Shown here: in pieces, positions 1 through 7,582 of the stretch | Layout of the letters: each line of letters starts with the position of its first letter | Numbering within the stretch: position 1 is the first letter of the stretch | Assembly (NCBI GenBank): GCA_028714615.1 | Contig: JAQTMA010000100.1 | Coordinates: forward strand, 1 to 14,593 | Length of the DNA: 14,593 nt | Reading direction: 5' to 3' | From: Anaerolineaceae bacterium | GTDB lineage: Bacteria; Chloroflexota; Anaerolineae; Anaerolineales; Anaerolineaceae | The notes under the pieces: generated by a model | Seen by the model: the letters and a program-made list of their open reading frames with translations, nothing else | Database searches by the model: none | What the model was told of the DNA's origin: nothing | Translations under genes and position numbers: made by a program

Positions 1-1189
1 TATAGGTGGATGGGTCCAGATCGGCAGACCCGCCCAGGAACATGGGGAGATGGGATGCGATTGCATTCATCACCTTCCCAGAGGCTACCCGGGTCGCCAT
101 GCCCTTTGCATCTGTGGGAAACTGGGGTAAATCCCTATCCCACCCGGCGGGCAATTCTCCCCGCATGATCAGTCTAAACTCTTCCGCTAGATCCGCATTG
201 GCCAGTGCATACCGCTCAAATAACCGGTTCCATTGTTCTTCTGCCTGTTTTCCTTTCTGGATCGCTTTGCGGAAATGACGCAACACATCCTCAGGGACAT
301 AAAAATCCGGTTCGGTTGGCCAACCGAGGTTCTCTTTCGTCAGCTTTACTTCATCCGGACCGAGAGGGCTGCCGTGAGCTTCGTAGGTATCCTGCTTATT
401 GGGTGAGCCGTACCCCAGGTGGGTACGCACCAGGATCAGGGAAGGCTGTTGCGTTTCCTGGCGGGCTTCCTGAAGGGCATGATCGATCGCATCCAGGTTA
501 TTACCATCGGCGACCGTCAGGGTCTGCCAACCGTAGGCTTGGAACCGCCTGACTACATCCTCAGTAAACGTGATATCCGTTCCAGCAGAGAGGGTAACTT
601 TGTTATTATCGTAGAAGTAGATCAGCTTGCCCAGGTGAAGATCTCCAGCCAGAGACGCTGCCTCCGAACCAACGCCTTCCATCAAGTCGCCATCACTGAC
701 CAGGCCATAGGTGTAGTGATTAATGACCTCGTACCCTGTCCGGTTGTAGTGGTTTCCGAGAAAAGCCTCAGCGATGGCCATTCCGACTCCGTTTCCGAAC
801 CCTTGCCCTAGCGGCCCGGTGGTTACCTCTACCCCTGGAGTCAAGCCTTTTTCAGGGTGGCCCGGGGTGATGCTTCCCCACTGCCTGAATTGTTTGATGT
901 CATCCAAAGAAACGTCGTATCCGCATAAATACAGGAGCGAATAGAGCAGCATCGACCCATGACCTGCAGATAAGATGAATCGGTCACGGTCAAACCATTG
1001 CGGATTCTTCGGGTTAAACTTGAGATATCGCGTCCACAATACATATACCATTGGAGCTGCATCCAGAGGTAATCCCGGATGCCCGCTGTTCGCTTTCTGC
1101 ACGGCATCTACCGATAGAAACCGGATTGCATTCACACTCAATTGATCTACTTTCGTAGATATTATTTCTTGGATTGGTTCTTCTGTCAC
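1..1189 (-). CDS. tkt: Transketolase, N-terminal part (runs off the left edge)
   Basis: Thiamine-diphosphate-dependent transketolase, which moves two-carbon ketol units between sugar phosphates in the non-oxidative pentose phosphate pathway; cytoplasmic. About 396 codons are in the window, against roughly 660-670 for the full family. Visible landmarks: NSGHPGLP near residue 34 (conserved His37), SAGHGSMLLYSLLYL, GSITPGHPE, TTGPLGQG, the cofactor motif SDGDLMEG at about 165-172 followed by YDNN, and GGSADLDPSTY at the very edge, where the second (Pyr) domain begins. The first Gly of the usual GDG is Ser, a common variant. The start is GTG at 1189: an in-frame TAA lies six codons upstream, and AGGTGG (1204-1199) sits 9 nt ahead as ribosome binding site. 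The gene is transcribed away from the neighbouring plus-strand operon and has its own promoter. The family is certain; only the C-terminus is unseen. Confidence 0.96.
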   Translation of the reverse strand, partial: MTEEPIQEIISTKVDQLSVNAIRFLSVDAVQKANSGHPGLPLDAAPMVYVLWTRYLKFNPKNPQWFDRDRFILSAGHGSMLLYSLLYLCGYDVSLDDIKQFRQWGSITPGHPEKGLTPGVEVTTGPLGQGFGNGVGMAIAEAFLGNHYNRTGYEVINHYTYGLVSDGDLMEGVGSEAASLAGDLHLGKLIYFYDNNKVTLSAGTDITFTEDVVRRFQAYGWQTLTVADGNNLDAIDHALQEARQETQQPSLILVRTHLGYGSPNKQDTYEAHGSPLGPDEVKLTKENLGWPTEPDFYVPEDVLRHFRKAIQKGKQAEEQWNRLFERYALANADLAEEFRLIMRGELPAGWDRDLPQFPTDAKGMATRVASGKVMNAIASHLPMFLGGSADLDPSTY

Positions 1190-1258
1190 AGTTAAATCCC
1201 ACCTTTACCATGGAATTTTGGATATAATTTATCATCTTGATATTTTATTTCCACCATT

Positions 1259-1287
1259 ATTATAGCCCTGTTGTAAATTTTTGTAAG
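1259..1287 (-). promoter_or_regulatory. Predicted sigma70-type promoter of the transketolase gene
   Basis: Reading the minus strand, CTTACA (1287-1282) is followed by a 17-nt spacer and a perfect TATAAT (1264-1259). The -35 matches the consensus at four of six positions. Transcription would start near 1252, giving a leader of about 60 nt before the GTG. Spacing and position fit well; this is a prediction from sequence only. Confidence 0.6.
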
Positions 1288-1327
1288 GAAATTAGCTCCC
1301 CGATGATTTTCTAAGATCGTCAGAATA

Positions 1328-1342
1328 CTTGATACAATCAAG
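1328..1342. promoter_or_regulatory. Perfect palindrome in the divergent promoter region, possible operator
   Basis: CTTGAT-ACA-ATCAAG is a perfect 6-bp inverted repeat around a 3-nt centre. It lies between the divergent transketolase and DUF6483-like genes, about 40 bp beyond the transketolase -35 and about 50 bp before the plus-strand start. Size and symmetry fit a dimeric regulator site, but no regulator is encoded nearby and the match could be chance. It also contains TACAAT (1333-1338), which could act as a -10 box, although no good -35 is seen. The rest of the 1190-1394 spacer is AT-rich and shows no gene. Confidence 0.35.
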
Positions 1343-1394
1343 CATGGCTCCGTGATTTCAATCGGCGCCTGTCTACTATAAATTGGAGATCGCC

Positions 1395-2048
1395 TTGCTC
1401 ACCGAAGACAACTTGATGCGCTGGATCCGCCTGGTTACTGCCACGATTGCCCGAGCGGCTGGGTTGCGAGTAGCTACCCTCTACTTTGATGCATTATTCT
1501 TACTCGACCAGACGTTGGAAACGTTAGTCGGTTTGAAAGCCGACCTGCTCAACAACCTGGATGAAGAAGGACTAATCTCTATCCTGACCGGACCCGACGG
1601 TCTGGATACGGATCGCCTCCAGTTGGTTGCTGACCTGACGAAATCACAGGCGGATGTGTATGCAGCCCAGGGGATGGACGAGGAAAGCGTCTGGCGTTAT
1701 CAGCGCGCCTTGAATTTTTATCTCGCGGTGATGCAACAAGGTGGACCCCTCCGCGCTGAACCTCCTTATCCGGAGATACTCGAGCTATCCCAGTTACTCA
1801 CTGCCAGGCTACCTCCAGCAACGTTATTCGCCTTGTTTGATTATTTCGACTCAGTCGGGCGATTCGATCAGGCTGATTTAGCCCTGGACCGTTTGATGAC
1901 AATTGTCGCTCCCCAGGACGATTTAGCCCAAACCGCCCGCGAATTCTATCAAGAACTGCTGTTGAAGCCGGACCTCGATTTAAATGGCGGGGGTATTTCC
2001 CGTGAACAGGTGTTGCATCGCCTCGATAAACTGTCCAACAACCCATGA
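1395..2048 (+). CDS. DUF6483-like all-helical protein of unknown function
   Basis: A 217-residue soluble, probably all-helical protein. The N-terminal pattern (LTEDNLMRWIRLVTATIAR), the later LDQTLETLVGL segment and the TPR-like stretch ending in YQRALNFYLAVMQ resemble the DUF6483 family of uncharacterised bacterial proteins; I recognise the layout, not a function. No signal peptide or membrane segment is visible. The start chosen is TTG at 1395, because GGAG at 1385-1388 sits 6 nt ahead of it. An in-frame TTG at 1383 overlaps both that site and a possible -10 box (TATAAA, 1377-1382), so it is less likely. The stop overlaps the next start as ATGA (2045-2048), which implies translational coupling to the glycosyltransferase. 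It could be a scaffold or partner of that enzyme, but nothing in the sequence proves it. Confidence 0.75.
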   Translation: MLTEDNLMRWIRLVTATIARAAGLRVATLYFDALFLLDQTLETLVGLKADLLNNLDEEGLISILTGPDGLDTDRLQLVADLTKSQADVYAAQGMDEESVWRYQRALNFYLAVMQQGGPLRAEPPYPEILELSQLLTARLPPATLFALFDYFDSVGRFDQADLALDRLMTIVAPQDDLAQTAREFYQELLLKPDLDLNGGGISREQVLHRLDKLSNNP

Positions 2049-3139
2049 CCCGCTTATCGATCGCATGCTTCATTAGCGCGCATGGGTACGGTCATGCTGC
2101 CCGCGCTTGTGCTGTTTTAGAGGCTTTGCAACAGCACATACCCGATTTGCATGTTGAGATCTTTACCCAGACGCCTGCCTGGTTCTTTGAAGAATCCTTG
2201 CCTGGACCATTTGGATACCATCCAACCGATACTGACGTGGGGATGGCGCAGAGTTCTCCATTGCAAGAGGACTTGCCGGCCACTTTAGCACGCCTGGCAG
2301 CCTTCCTGCCCTTCCACCCTGGCCGGGTTGAAGCCCTCGCCCGCCATTTGGTCGAAATGTCCTGCCGGTTGGTACTTTGCGATATTGCTGCTCTGGGCCT
2401 GGCTGCCGCCCGTAAAGCTGGCATACCTGCTGTTTTGCAGGAAAACTTCACCTGGGATTGGATCTATCGCGCCTATCTATCAGATTCCCCAACTCTTTCC
2501 GGTCCGATCGATTATCTGCGCATTCAATATCTGCAAGCCGACATCCACATCCAAACCGAACCGGTCTGTGTCCATTCCCCTCGCGCCGATTTCATCGCCG
2601 GCCCGGTCTCCAGGCTGCCTCGCACTCCCCGGGAGGAAACACGTAGCCGCTTAGGTTTACCCTCTGGTAACCAGGCTGTTCTGGTGACCATGGGCGGAAT
2701 CACCGCCGGTGAGAAAGATTGGAGTATCCTTCCAGAAAAAGAAGGCCTAACCTGGATCATCCCAAGTGGTTCCGAGCAATTGGAACGGATGGATCGGCGT
2801 GGAAATCGTTTGCTTCTCCCCAACCATTCACACTTCTACCATCCTGACCTGGTCTACGCCTGCGATGCCATCGTTGGTAAAGCTGGCTATTCTACCGTGG
2901 CCGAAGTATATCAGGCTGGGAAACCGTTCGCATTCTTATCCCGACCACGCTTTCCGGAATCCCAAGTGCTTGCGAATTTTATTCTTGAAAAAATGAGCGG
3001 ATTCGAGTTGCGTGAAACGGAGCTGCACGACCCTGGCTGGGTAGAACGCTTGCTCGGTCTCACCCACGCTCCTCAGCCTGCTCCAATGGAAATGAATGGG
3101 GCTGATTCAGTCGCCGTTTTTATTGCGAGCTTGATTTAA
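2045..3139 (+). CDS. GT-B fold glycosyltransferase (MurG/UGT-like)
   Basis: A 364-residue predicted cytosolic or membrane-peripheral sugar transferase. The N-terminal domain begins with a beta strand and a glycine loop, SAHGYGHAAR (residues 11-20), the position of the acceptor-side loop in MurG-like enzymes. Related GHGxGH loops occur in the N-terminal part of plant arabinokinases. The C-terminal domain starts near LVTMGGI and carries GKAGYSTVAEVYQAGKP (278-294), the usual nucleotide-sugar binding region with its conserved Glu287. Length is normal for a two-domain GT-B enzyme. Donor and acceptor cannot be read from the sequence. It overlaps the gene before by 4 nt and the gene after by 1 nt (TAATG), so the three genes form an operon. 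An alternative is a non-catalytic or kinase-associated sugar-binding homologue. Confidence 0.8.
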   Translation: MTRLSIACFISAHGYGHAARACAVLEALQQHIPDLHVEIFTQTPAWFFEESLPGPFGYHPTDTDVGMAQSSPLQEDLPATLARLAAFLPFHPGRVEALARHLVEMSCRLVLCDIAALGLAAARKAGIPAVLQENFTWDWIYRAYLSDSPTLSGPIDYLRIQYLQADIHIQTEPVCVHSPRADFIAGPVSRLPRTPREETRSRLGLPSGNQAVLVTMGGITAGEKDWSILPEKEGLTWIIPSGSEQLERMDRRGNRLLLPNHSHFYHPDLVYACDAIVGKAGYSTVAEVYQAGKPFAFLSRPRFPESQVLANFILEKMSGFELRETELHDPGWVERLLGLTHAPQPAPMEMNGADSVAVFIASLI

Positions 3140-3765
3140 TGATGGAAATCATTCGCCAATGCCCATCTTGTCGCTTGCGCTTCCCTGCATCGCAAGCCTT
3201 CCCTTCTGAGTTTCCTTGCCCGCACTGCGGCAAACCGACCCAGGTTGCCAGCCCCACTTACCAGACTCCTAAGGTTCTGGTTGAGCTCGGGACACCCACC
3301 GGACCGGCGGTAGAAGCCTTGCTGGATAATATCCGTAGCGCCTGGAATGTTGGGGCCATGTTCCGCACTGCCGACGGCGCCGGGCTAAGCCGTATGCATC
3401 TTTGTGGTGTGACTTCCACTCCGGACAATCCGAAAATATCCAAGACAGCCCTGGGCGCGGAGTTTTCTGTCCCATGGAGCTTTCACCCGGACGGCCTGCA
3501 AGCCGCCTGTGAACTGAAATCCCTTGGGTACCGCCTTTGGGGATTAGAAGGTGGCGAGGAAGCCATCTCTCTCTTTGAGGCGGCTCGAGCGTTGGATAAC
3601 CGTCCAATAGCCCTGGTGGTTGGCAATGAGCTTTCTGGTATCGATCCAGGCATCCTGGCTGAATGTGAGTGCGTGATTGCTATCCCCATGCAGGGTTTCA
3701 AGCGCTCGCTCAATGTTGCCATCGCATTCGCGATTGCTGCCTATACGCTCAGATTCCATTCGTAA
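3139..3765 (+). CDS. SpoU/TrmH-family RNA 2'-O-methyltransferase with N-terminal zinc ribbon
   Basis: A 208-residue SAM-dependent enzyme of the SPOUT (alpha/beta-knot) superfamily, predicted to methylate a ribose 2'-OH of tRNA or rRNA. The three family motifs are present: motif 1 DNIRSAWNVGAMFRTADG (63-80; N64 and R76 conserved), motif 2 LVVGNELSGID with N163 and E164, and motif 3 IPMQGFKRSLNVAIA, with S190, L191 and N192 in the trefoil-knot SAM site. Ahead of this, residues 8-30 form a CPSC...CPHC zinc ribbon, which many SpoU proteins lack and which probably contacts RNA. The start is ATG 3139, overlapping the previous stop; ATG 3142 is equally possible. No clear Shine-Dalgarno site is seen, as expected for coupled translation. 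The target nucleotide is unknown. Confidence 0.9.
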   Translation: MMEIIRQCPSCRLRFPASQAFPSEFPCPHCGKPTQVASPTYQTPKVLVELGTPTGPAVEALLDNIRSAWNVGAMFRTADGAGLSRMHLCGVTSTPDNPKISKTALGAEFSVPWSFHPDGLQAACELKSLGYRLWGLEGGEEAISLFEAARALDNRPIALVVGNELSGIDPGILAECECVIAIPMQGFKRSLNVAIAFAIAAYTLRFHS

Positions 3766-3818
3766 GGTGGGCGCCTTGTCCGCCATATTATTTGGCGGAT
3801 AGGGATGTCCGACCTACG
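3761..3818. repeat. Long imperfect hairpin / inverted repeat overlapping the SpoU stop codon
   Basis: The core TCCGCCA (3779-3785) pairs with TGGCGGA (3793-3799) around the 7-nt loop TATTATT. Pairing continues outward with two G-U pairs as far as CCTTG/TAGGG. After a small internal loop it resumes as CGT-AGGTGGGC against GTCCG-CCTACG, with single-base bulges, so nearly all 58 nt fold back. The TAA stop (3763-3765) lies in the left arm. No T-tract follows, so it is not a classical intrinsic terminator. It may be a dispersed palindromic (REP/MITE-like) element that also insulates the operon end. Confidence 0.6.
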
Positions 3819-3847
3819 GTTTCCTACCCTGTATGGTCTTAATTTAA

Positions 3848-3876
3848 TTGACGGTTTCATCAATTTGCTGTACACT
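3848..3876 (+). promoter_or_regulatory. Predicted strong sigma70-type promoter of the ABC exporter genes
   Basis: TTGACG (3848-3853), an exact 17-nt spacer, then TACACT (3871-3876): a near-consensus vegetative promoter. Transcription would start near 3883, leaving about 70 nt before the ATG at 3953. The -35 box contains an in-frame TTG that a gene finder may take as the start of the ABC gene. If this promoter is used, that start cannot be on the transcript. Confidence 0.7.
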
Positions 3877-3952
3877 CAACCTCCGGATCACGCACAACCT
3901 CACCAATCCGTCAAATCTCTCATTCTTTCGTCCTCTTAGCGAGACCCCCAGC

Positions 3953-5761
3953 ATGGATGCCTCCGGTACGGTAGATCTGCACGCCACTATGACAACCAAC
4001 CGTTTGCTCGGTTTATGGCGCCTGGCAAAAGGTTTCCGTCTACCATATTTAGGCGCAACCCTCAGTCTGGGAATATCGGCAACTTCAAAGACCCTCACGT
4101 ATCTGTTGCTGCGTTATTTCATCGACCAGGTCCTCTCTCCTCGGCGGTACGATCTGCTGCCCTGGATCGCGTTGGGTTTTATTGGCCTCGCCTGCTTCGA
4201 AGGAGCATTCAGCTTTGCCAGCGGCCGGTTAGCTGCCCAGGTGGCAGAAGGGATCACCCGGCGTCTGCGGAATTACTTGTTTGATCATATTCAACGTTTA
4301 AGTTTTGCTTACCACTCCGAAACCCCAACCGGTGAGCTGATCGAACGATGCACCTCGGATGTCGATTCCGTGCGCCGCTTTTACGCCGAACAGGCCATCG
4401 GCGCAGGCCGCATCGTGCTCCTGTTTCTGATCAACTTCATTGGTCTGCTCAGCCTGGATGGTAAACTGGCCTTCGTCTCCATTGCAATCCTTCCACTCAC
4501 TTTAATCTCCTCCTACCTGTTTTTTAAGCGACTTACCAAGGTATACGAAGCGTATCAAGAACAGGAGGCCATTCTCTCTACGACCTTACAAGAGAACCTG
4601 TCCGGAGTGCGGGTCGTCAAGGCTTTCGCTCGACAGGATTACGAGCGTTTTAAGTTCGAAAAGGACAATTGGGAGAAATACAAGCGGGGTAGACAATTCT
4701 TTACCTTGCATTCCTTCTTTTGGCCGGTTTCCGATACATTGTGTGGTTTTCAATTGTTAGCCGGTTATTTGATCGGTGCACAGATGGCGATCCGTGGAGA
4801 GATCTCTATCGGAACCTACCTCGCCTATGCAGGATTGGTGATCTGGATCATCTTCCCACTCCGTAACCTGGGTCGGCTGATCGTGCAGATGTCCACCGGA
4901 TTGGTTTCCTACCAGCGTGTGGCTGAGATTTTGAAGCAAAACCGCGAGCCATTGGAAGAAGGCCAATTATCGCCTTCCGGGAACGTTCAAGGCGGCCTGG
5001 TATTCAATGGTGTCAGCTTTGCTTACGAAGACAACAACCCGGTGATTAAAGATATCTCTTTCCTTTGCAAACCTGGCCAGGTGGTCGCTCTGCTGGGTTC
5101 CACCGGTTCCGGGAAAACCACCCTGGTCAACTTACTGCCGCGTTTCTACGAGTACACCGGCGGAAGCATTACTTTGGATGGGGAGGAACTGAATCATTAC
5201 CCCCGCTCTTATCTGCGCAAGCAAATCGGCATCGTCGAACAGGAACCCTTCCTGTTTTCGAGATCGATCCGTGAAAATATCACCTATGGCGTTGAGCGCC
5301 AGGTTACGGATGCAGAAGTAGAAGCGGCTGCCCGTTCCGCAGCGATCCATGAGGTGATTGCTTCCTTTCCTGAAGGATATCAGACGATGGTAGGCGAGAA
5401 GGGGGTCACCCTGTCCGGTGGACAGAAGCAAAGGGTCGCCATCGCGCGTACTCTGCTGAAGGATCCGCGCATCCTGATCCTTGACGATTCAACTTCTTCG
5501 GTGGATATTGAGACAGAGGGACACATCCGTGAAGCCCTGGAAAACCTGATGCGGGGTCGCACCACCTTTATTATTGCTCACCGCATTCAGAGTTTGATGA
5601 ATGCGGATCTGATCCTGGTATTTGATCGAGGTCGGATCGTGCAGCGCGGCACCCACACCGACCTGCTCGCGCAAACAGGAATTTATCGACAAATCTACGA
5701 TATTCAGACCCGCATTGACCTTGAGCTGGAAGAGGAAATGAGTCGTGTCAGTTCAGATTGA
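3953..5761 (+). CDS. ABC exporter half-transporter, subunit 1 (Asp in place of the catalytic Glu)
   Basis: A 602-residue type IV ABC exporter half: six predicted membrane helices in about residues 30-310, then a nucleotide-binding domain. Motifs: Walker A GSTGSGKTT (382-390, K388), Q-loop Q430, canonical signature LSGGQ (487-491), Walker B ILILDDS with D511 followed by D512, and switch H543. The residue after the Walker B aspartate is normally the catalytic Glu; here it is Asp, typical of the degenerate half of heterodimeric exporters such as TM287/288 and BmrCD. The start is ATG 3953. TTG 3848 keeps the frame open but falls in the promoter, and ATG 3989 (codon 13) is an alternative; none has a strong Shine-Dalgarno site. 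The stop overlaps the next gene by 17 nt. The substrate (drug, lipid or peptide) cannot be inferred. Confidence 0.93.
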   Translation: MDASGTVDLHATMTTNRLLGLWRLAKGFRLPYLGATLSLGISATSKTLTYLLLRYFIDQVLSPRRYDLLPWIALGFIGLACFEGAFSFASGRLAAQVAEGITRRLRNYLFDHIQRLSFAYHSETPTGELIERCTSDVDSVRRFYAEQAIGAGRIVLLFLINFIGLLSLDGKLAFVSIAILPLTLISSYLFFKRLTKVYEAYQEQEAILSTTLQENLSGVRVVKAFARQDYERFKFEKDNWEKYKRGRQFFTLHSFFWPVSDTLCGFQLLAGYLIGAQMAIRGEISIGTYLAYAGLVIWIIFPLRNLGRLIVQMSTGLVSYQRVAEILKQNREPLEEGQLSPSGNVQGGLVFNGVSFAYEDNNPVIKDISFLCKPGQVVALLGSTGSGKTTLVNLLPRFYEYTGGSITLDGEELNHYPRSYLRKQIGIVEQEPFLFSRSIRENITYGVERQVTDAEVEAAARSAAIHEVIASFPEGYQTMVGEKGVTLSGGQKQRVAIARTLLKDPRILILDDSTSSVDIETEGHIREALENLMRGRTTFIIAHRIQSLMNADLILVFDRGRIVQRGTHTDLLAQTGIYRQIYDIQTRIDLELEEEMSRVSSD

Positions 5762-7580
5762 TTTCGAAGAAGAGGAATATGCAGCTCGGATAAACCAGAA
5801 GACATTCAAACGGATTCTGGGATTATTAAAGCCGCACTGGCATTGGGTTGCTGGCTTCCTGGTGATGGTTACCTTCGTCTCGATTCTTGACGCTTATTTC
5901 ACCTACTTATCCAAGCAGATTATCGATACCGGTATTTTGCCGGGGAACATGGATGCTGTCACCCGCATTCTGATCCGTTATGCAATCCTGATCATCGTGC
6001 AAGCGGCTTGCGTGCTCGGCTTTATTTTCCTGGTCGGTTTATTAGGTGAGCGCATCCGTTACGATCTGCGCCGGAAGATGTTCAACCACTTACAAGACCT
6101 GTCGCTCTCTTACTACAGCCGCACTCCGGTAGGTTGGATCATGGCGCGGGTTACCTCCGACTCGGAACGTGTCTCGGACTTGATGACCTGGGGCCTCTTG
6201 GATTCAACCTTCGCCGTAATCAACGTCTTTACCGCAGCCTATTTTATGTTCTTAATCCAGTGGCGGTTGGCGCTGCTCGTGGTGGCGATACTCCCCATTC
6301 TTCTATTTGTGGCCATTCAATTCCGCCGGCGCATCCTCTTCCAGTTTCGCCTGGTTCGCAAGGTCAATTCGAAGATCACCGGTGCCTACAACGAAAGCAT
6401 CAGTGGGGTGCGCGTGGTGAAAGCGCTTTGCCGAGAAGAAGAAAACTTGCGGGAGTTCAGCGGCTTGACCGGGCAGATGTACAAAGCCGGATATCGAGCT
6501 GCCTGGCTATCTGCCCTCTTCCTTCCAACGGTGCAGATCATCAGCGCATTTGCTCTGGGCGGCGTCGCTTGGTTAGGCGGTTGGCAAACCAGTGTGGGAC
6601 TGATCACTATCGGTGGTATCCAGGCTTTCGTTAGTTACATTACCTCCATGATGTGGCCCATCCAGGACCTGGCGCGGGTATTCGCTGAGATGCAACATTC
6701 CCTAGCCTCCGCCGAGCGCATTTTTTCATTAATCGATTCCGTCCCGGATGTCCGTGACCGTCCAGGCGCTCTCGATCCCGGCAGTCTGAGGGGAGAAATT
6801 GAGTTTGACAATGTCTCATTCTTCTATGAGGAGAAAAAGGCCGTTCTCTCAAACTTCAGCCTGAAAGTCCATCCTGGTGAAACCATAGCTCTCGTCGGTC
6901 CGACAGGAGGCGGTAAAACGACCATCGTCAACCTGCTCTGCCGGTTTTATGAACCCAATCGTGGGCGCATCTTGATCAATAAGCTTGACTATACGAAAAT
7001 TCCCGCCCGCGCCATCCAATCCCGCATCGGAGTTGTCCTGCAGACGCCCCACTTGTTCTCCGGATCTATCCTGGAGAATATCCGTTACGGTAAATTGAAA
7101 GCCTGGGATGAAGAGGTTATCCAGGCATCCAAACTGGCTGGCGCACACGATTTCATTACCACCCTGGAAAAGAGTTACGAGACACAGGTTGGCGAAGGAG
7201 GCAACTTGCTCTCTGTTGGTCAGAAACAACTGATCAGCCTGGCGCGTGCCGTCCTGGCGAAACCCGAGATCTTCATTATGGACGAAGCCACCAGTTCTGT
7301 AGATACGCTTACCGAATCGCTCATCCAACGCGGCATGGAAGTGCTGATGGAAGGCCGCACCAGCTTTATCATCGCCCACCGCCTCTCTACCATCCGCCGA
7401 GCAGACAAGATCCTGGTCATCGAGGGTGGCCGCATCTCCGAGCAGGGTACGCACGCCGAGCTCTTACGCCTGCGTGGACACTACTACCGCTTGTATACGC
7501 AGCAATTCCGCCACCAACGCGAGTCTGAATATGATCCATTCCAGGCCAGTGACCAGCCCGAAACCCCTTTCCTGGCCTGA
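5745..7580 (+). CDS. ABC exporter half-transporter, subunit 2 (catalytic Glu present, altered signature)
   Basis: A 611-residue partner of the preceding half-transporter. It has an N-terminal membrane domain with six predicted helices (first near residues 33-55) and a C-terminal nucleotide-binding domain: Walker A GPTGGGKTT (385-393, K391), Q-loop Q433, Walker B IFIMDEATSSVD with catalytic E514, and switch H545. Its signature reads LSVGQ (489-493) instead of LSGGQ. In a heterodimer this altered signature faces the Asp-containing site of subunit 1, so both defects fall in one composite site. The start is GTG 5745 with GAGGA (5732-5736) 8 nt upstream, inside the end of the previous gene. The overlap ensures paired synthesis of the two halves. 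It most likely acts as a membrane exporter; the transported compound is unknown. Confidence 0.93.
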   Translation: MSVQIDFEEEEYAARINQKTFKRILGLLKPHWHWVAGFLVMVTFVSILDAYFTYLSKQIIDTGILPGNMDAVTRILIRYAILIIVQAACVLGFIFLVGLLGERIRYDLRRKMFNHLQDLSLSYYSRTPVGWIMARVTSDSERVSDLMTWGLLDSTFAVINVFTAAYFMFLIQWRLALLVVAILPILLFVAIQFRRRILFQFRLVRKVNSKITGAYNESISGVRVVKALCREEENLREFSGLTGQMYKAGYRAAWLSALFLPTVQIISAFALGGVAWLGGWQTSVGLITIGGIQAFVSYITSMMWPIQDLARVFAEMQHSLASAERIFSLIDSVPDVRDRPGALDPGSLRGEIEFDNVSFFYEEKKAVLSNFSLKVHPGETIALVGPTGGGKTTIVNLLCRFYEPNRGRILINKLDYTKIPARAIQSRIGVVLQTPHLFSGSILENIRYGKLKAWDEEVIQASKLAGAHDFITTLEKSYETQVGEGGNLLSVGQKQLISLARAVLAKPEIFIMDEATSSVDTLTESLIQRGMEVLMEGRTSFIIAHRLSTIRRADKILVIEGGRISEQGTHAELLRLRGHYYRLYTQQFRHQRESEYDPFQASDQPETPFLA

Positions 7581-7582
7581 AC

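Noticed and set aside
6..811. Plus-strand open frames of 90-130 codons opposite transketolase
   Set aside because: They are antisense to conserved transketolase sequence and show no motifs or ribosome binding sites.
841..1235. Minus-strand open frames of 73-88 codons overlapping the transketolase start
   Set aside because: They are out of frame with the clearly recognised transketolase reading, which covers the same bases with conserved motifs.
6849..7454. A 201-codon minus-strand frame opposite the NBD of ABC subunit 2
   Set aside because: It lies antisense to Walker A, signature and Walker B motifs. Such mirror frames are common opposite conserved GC-biased genes.
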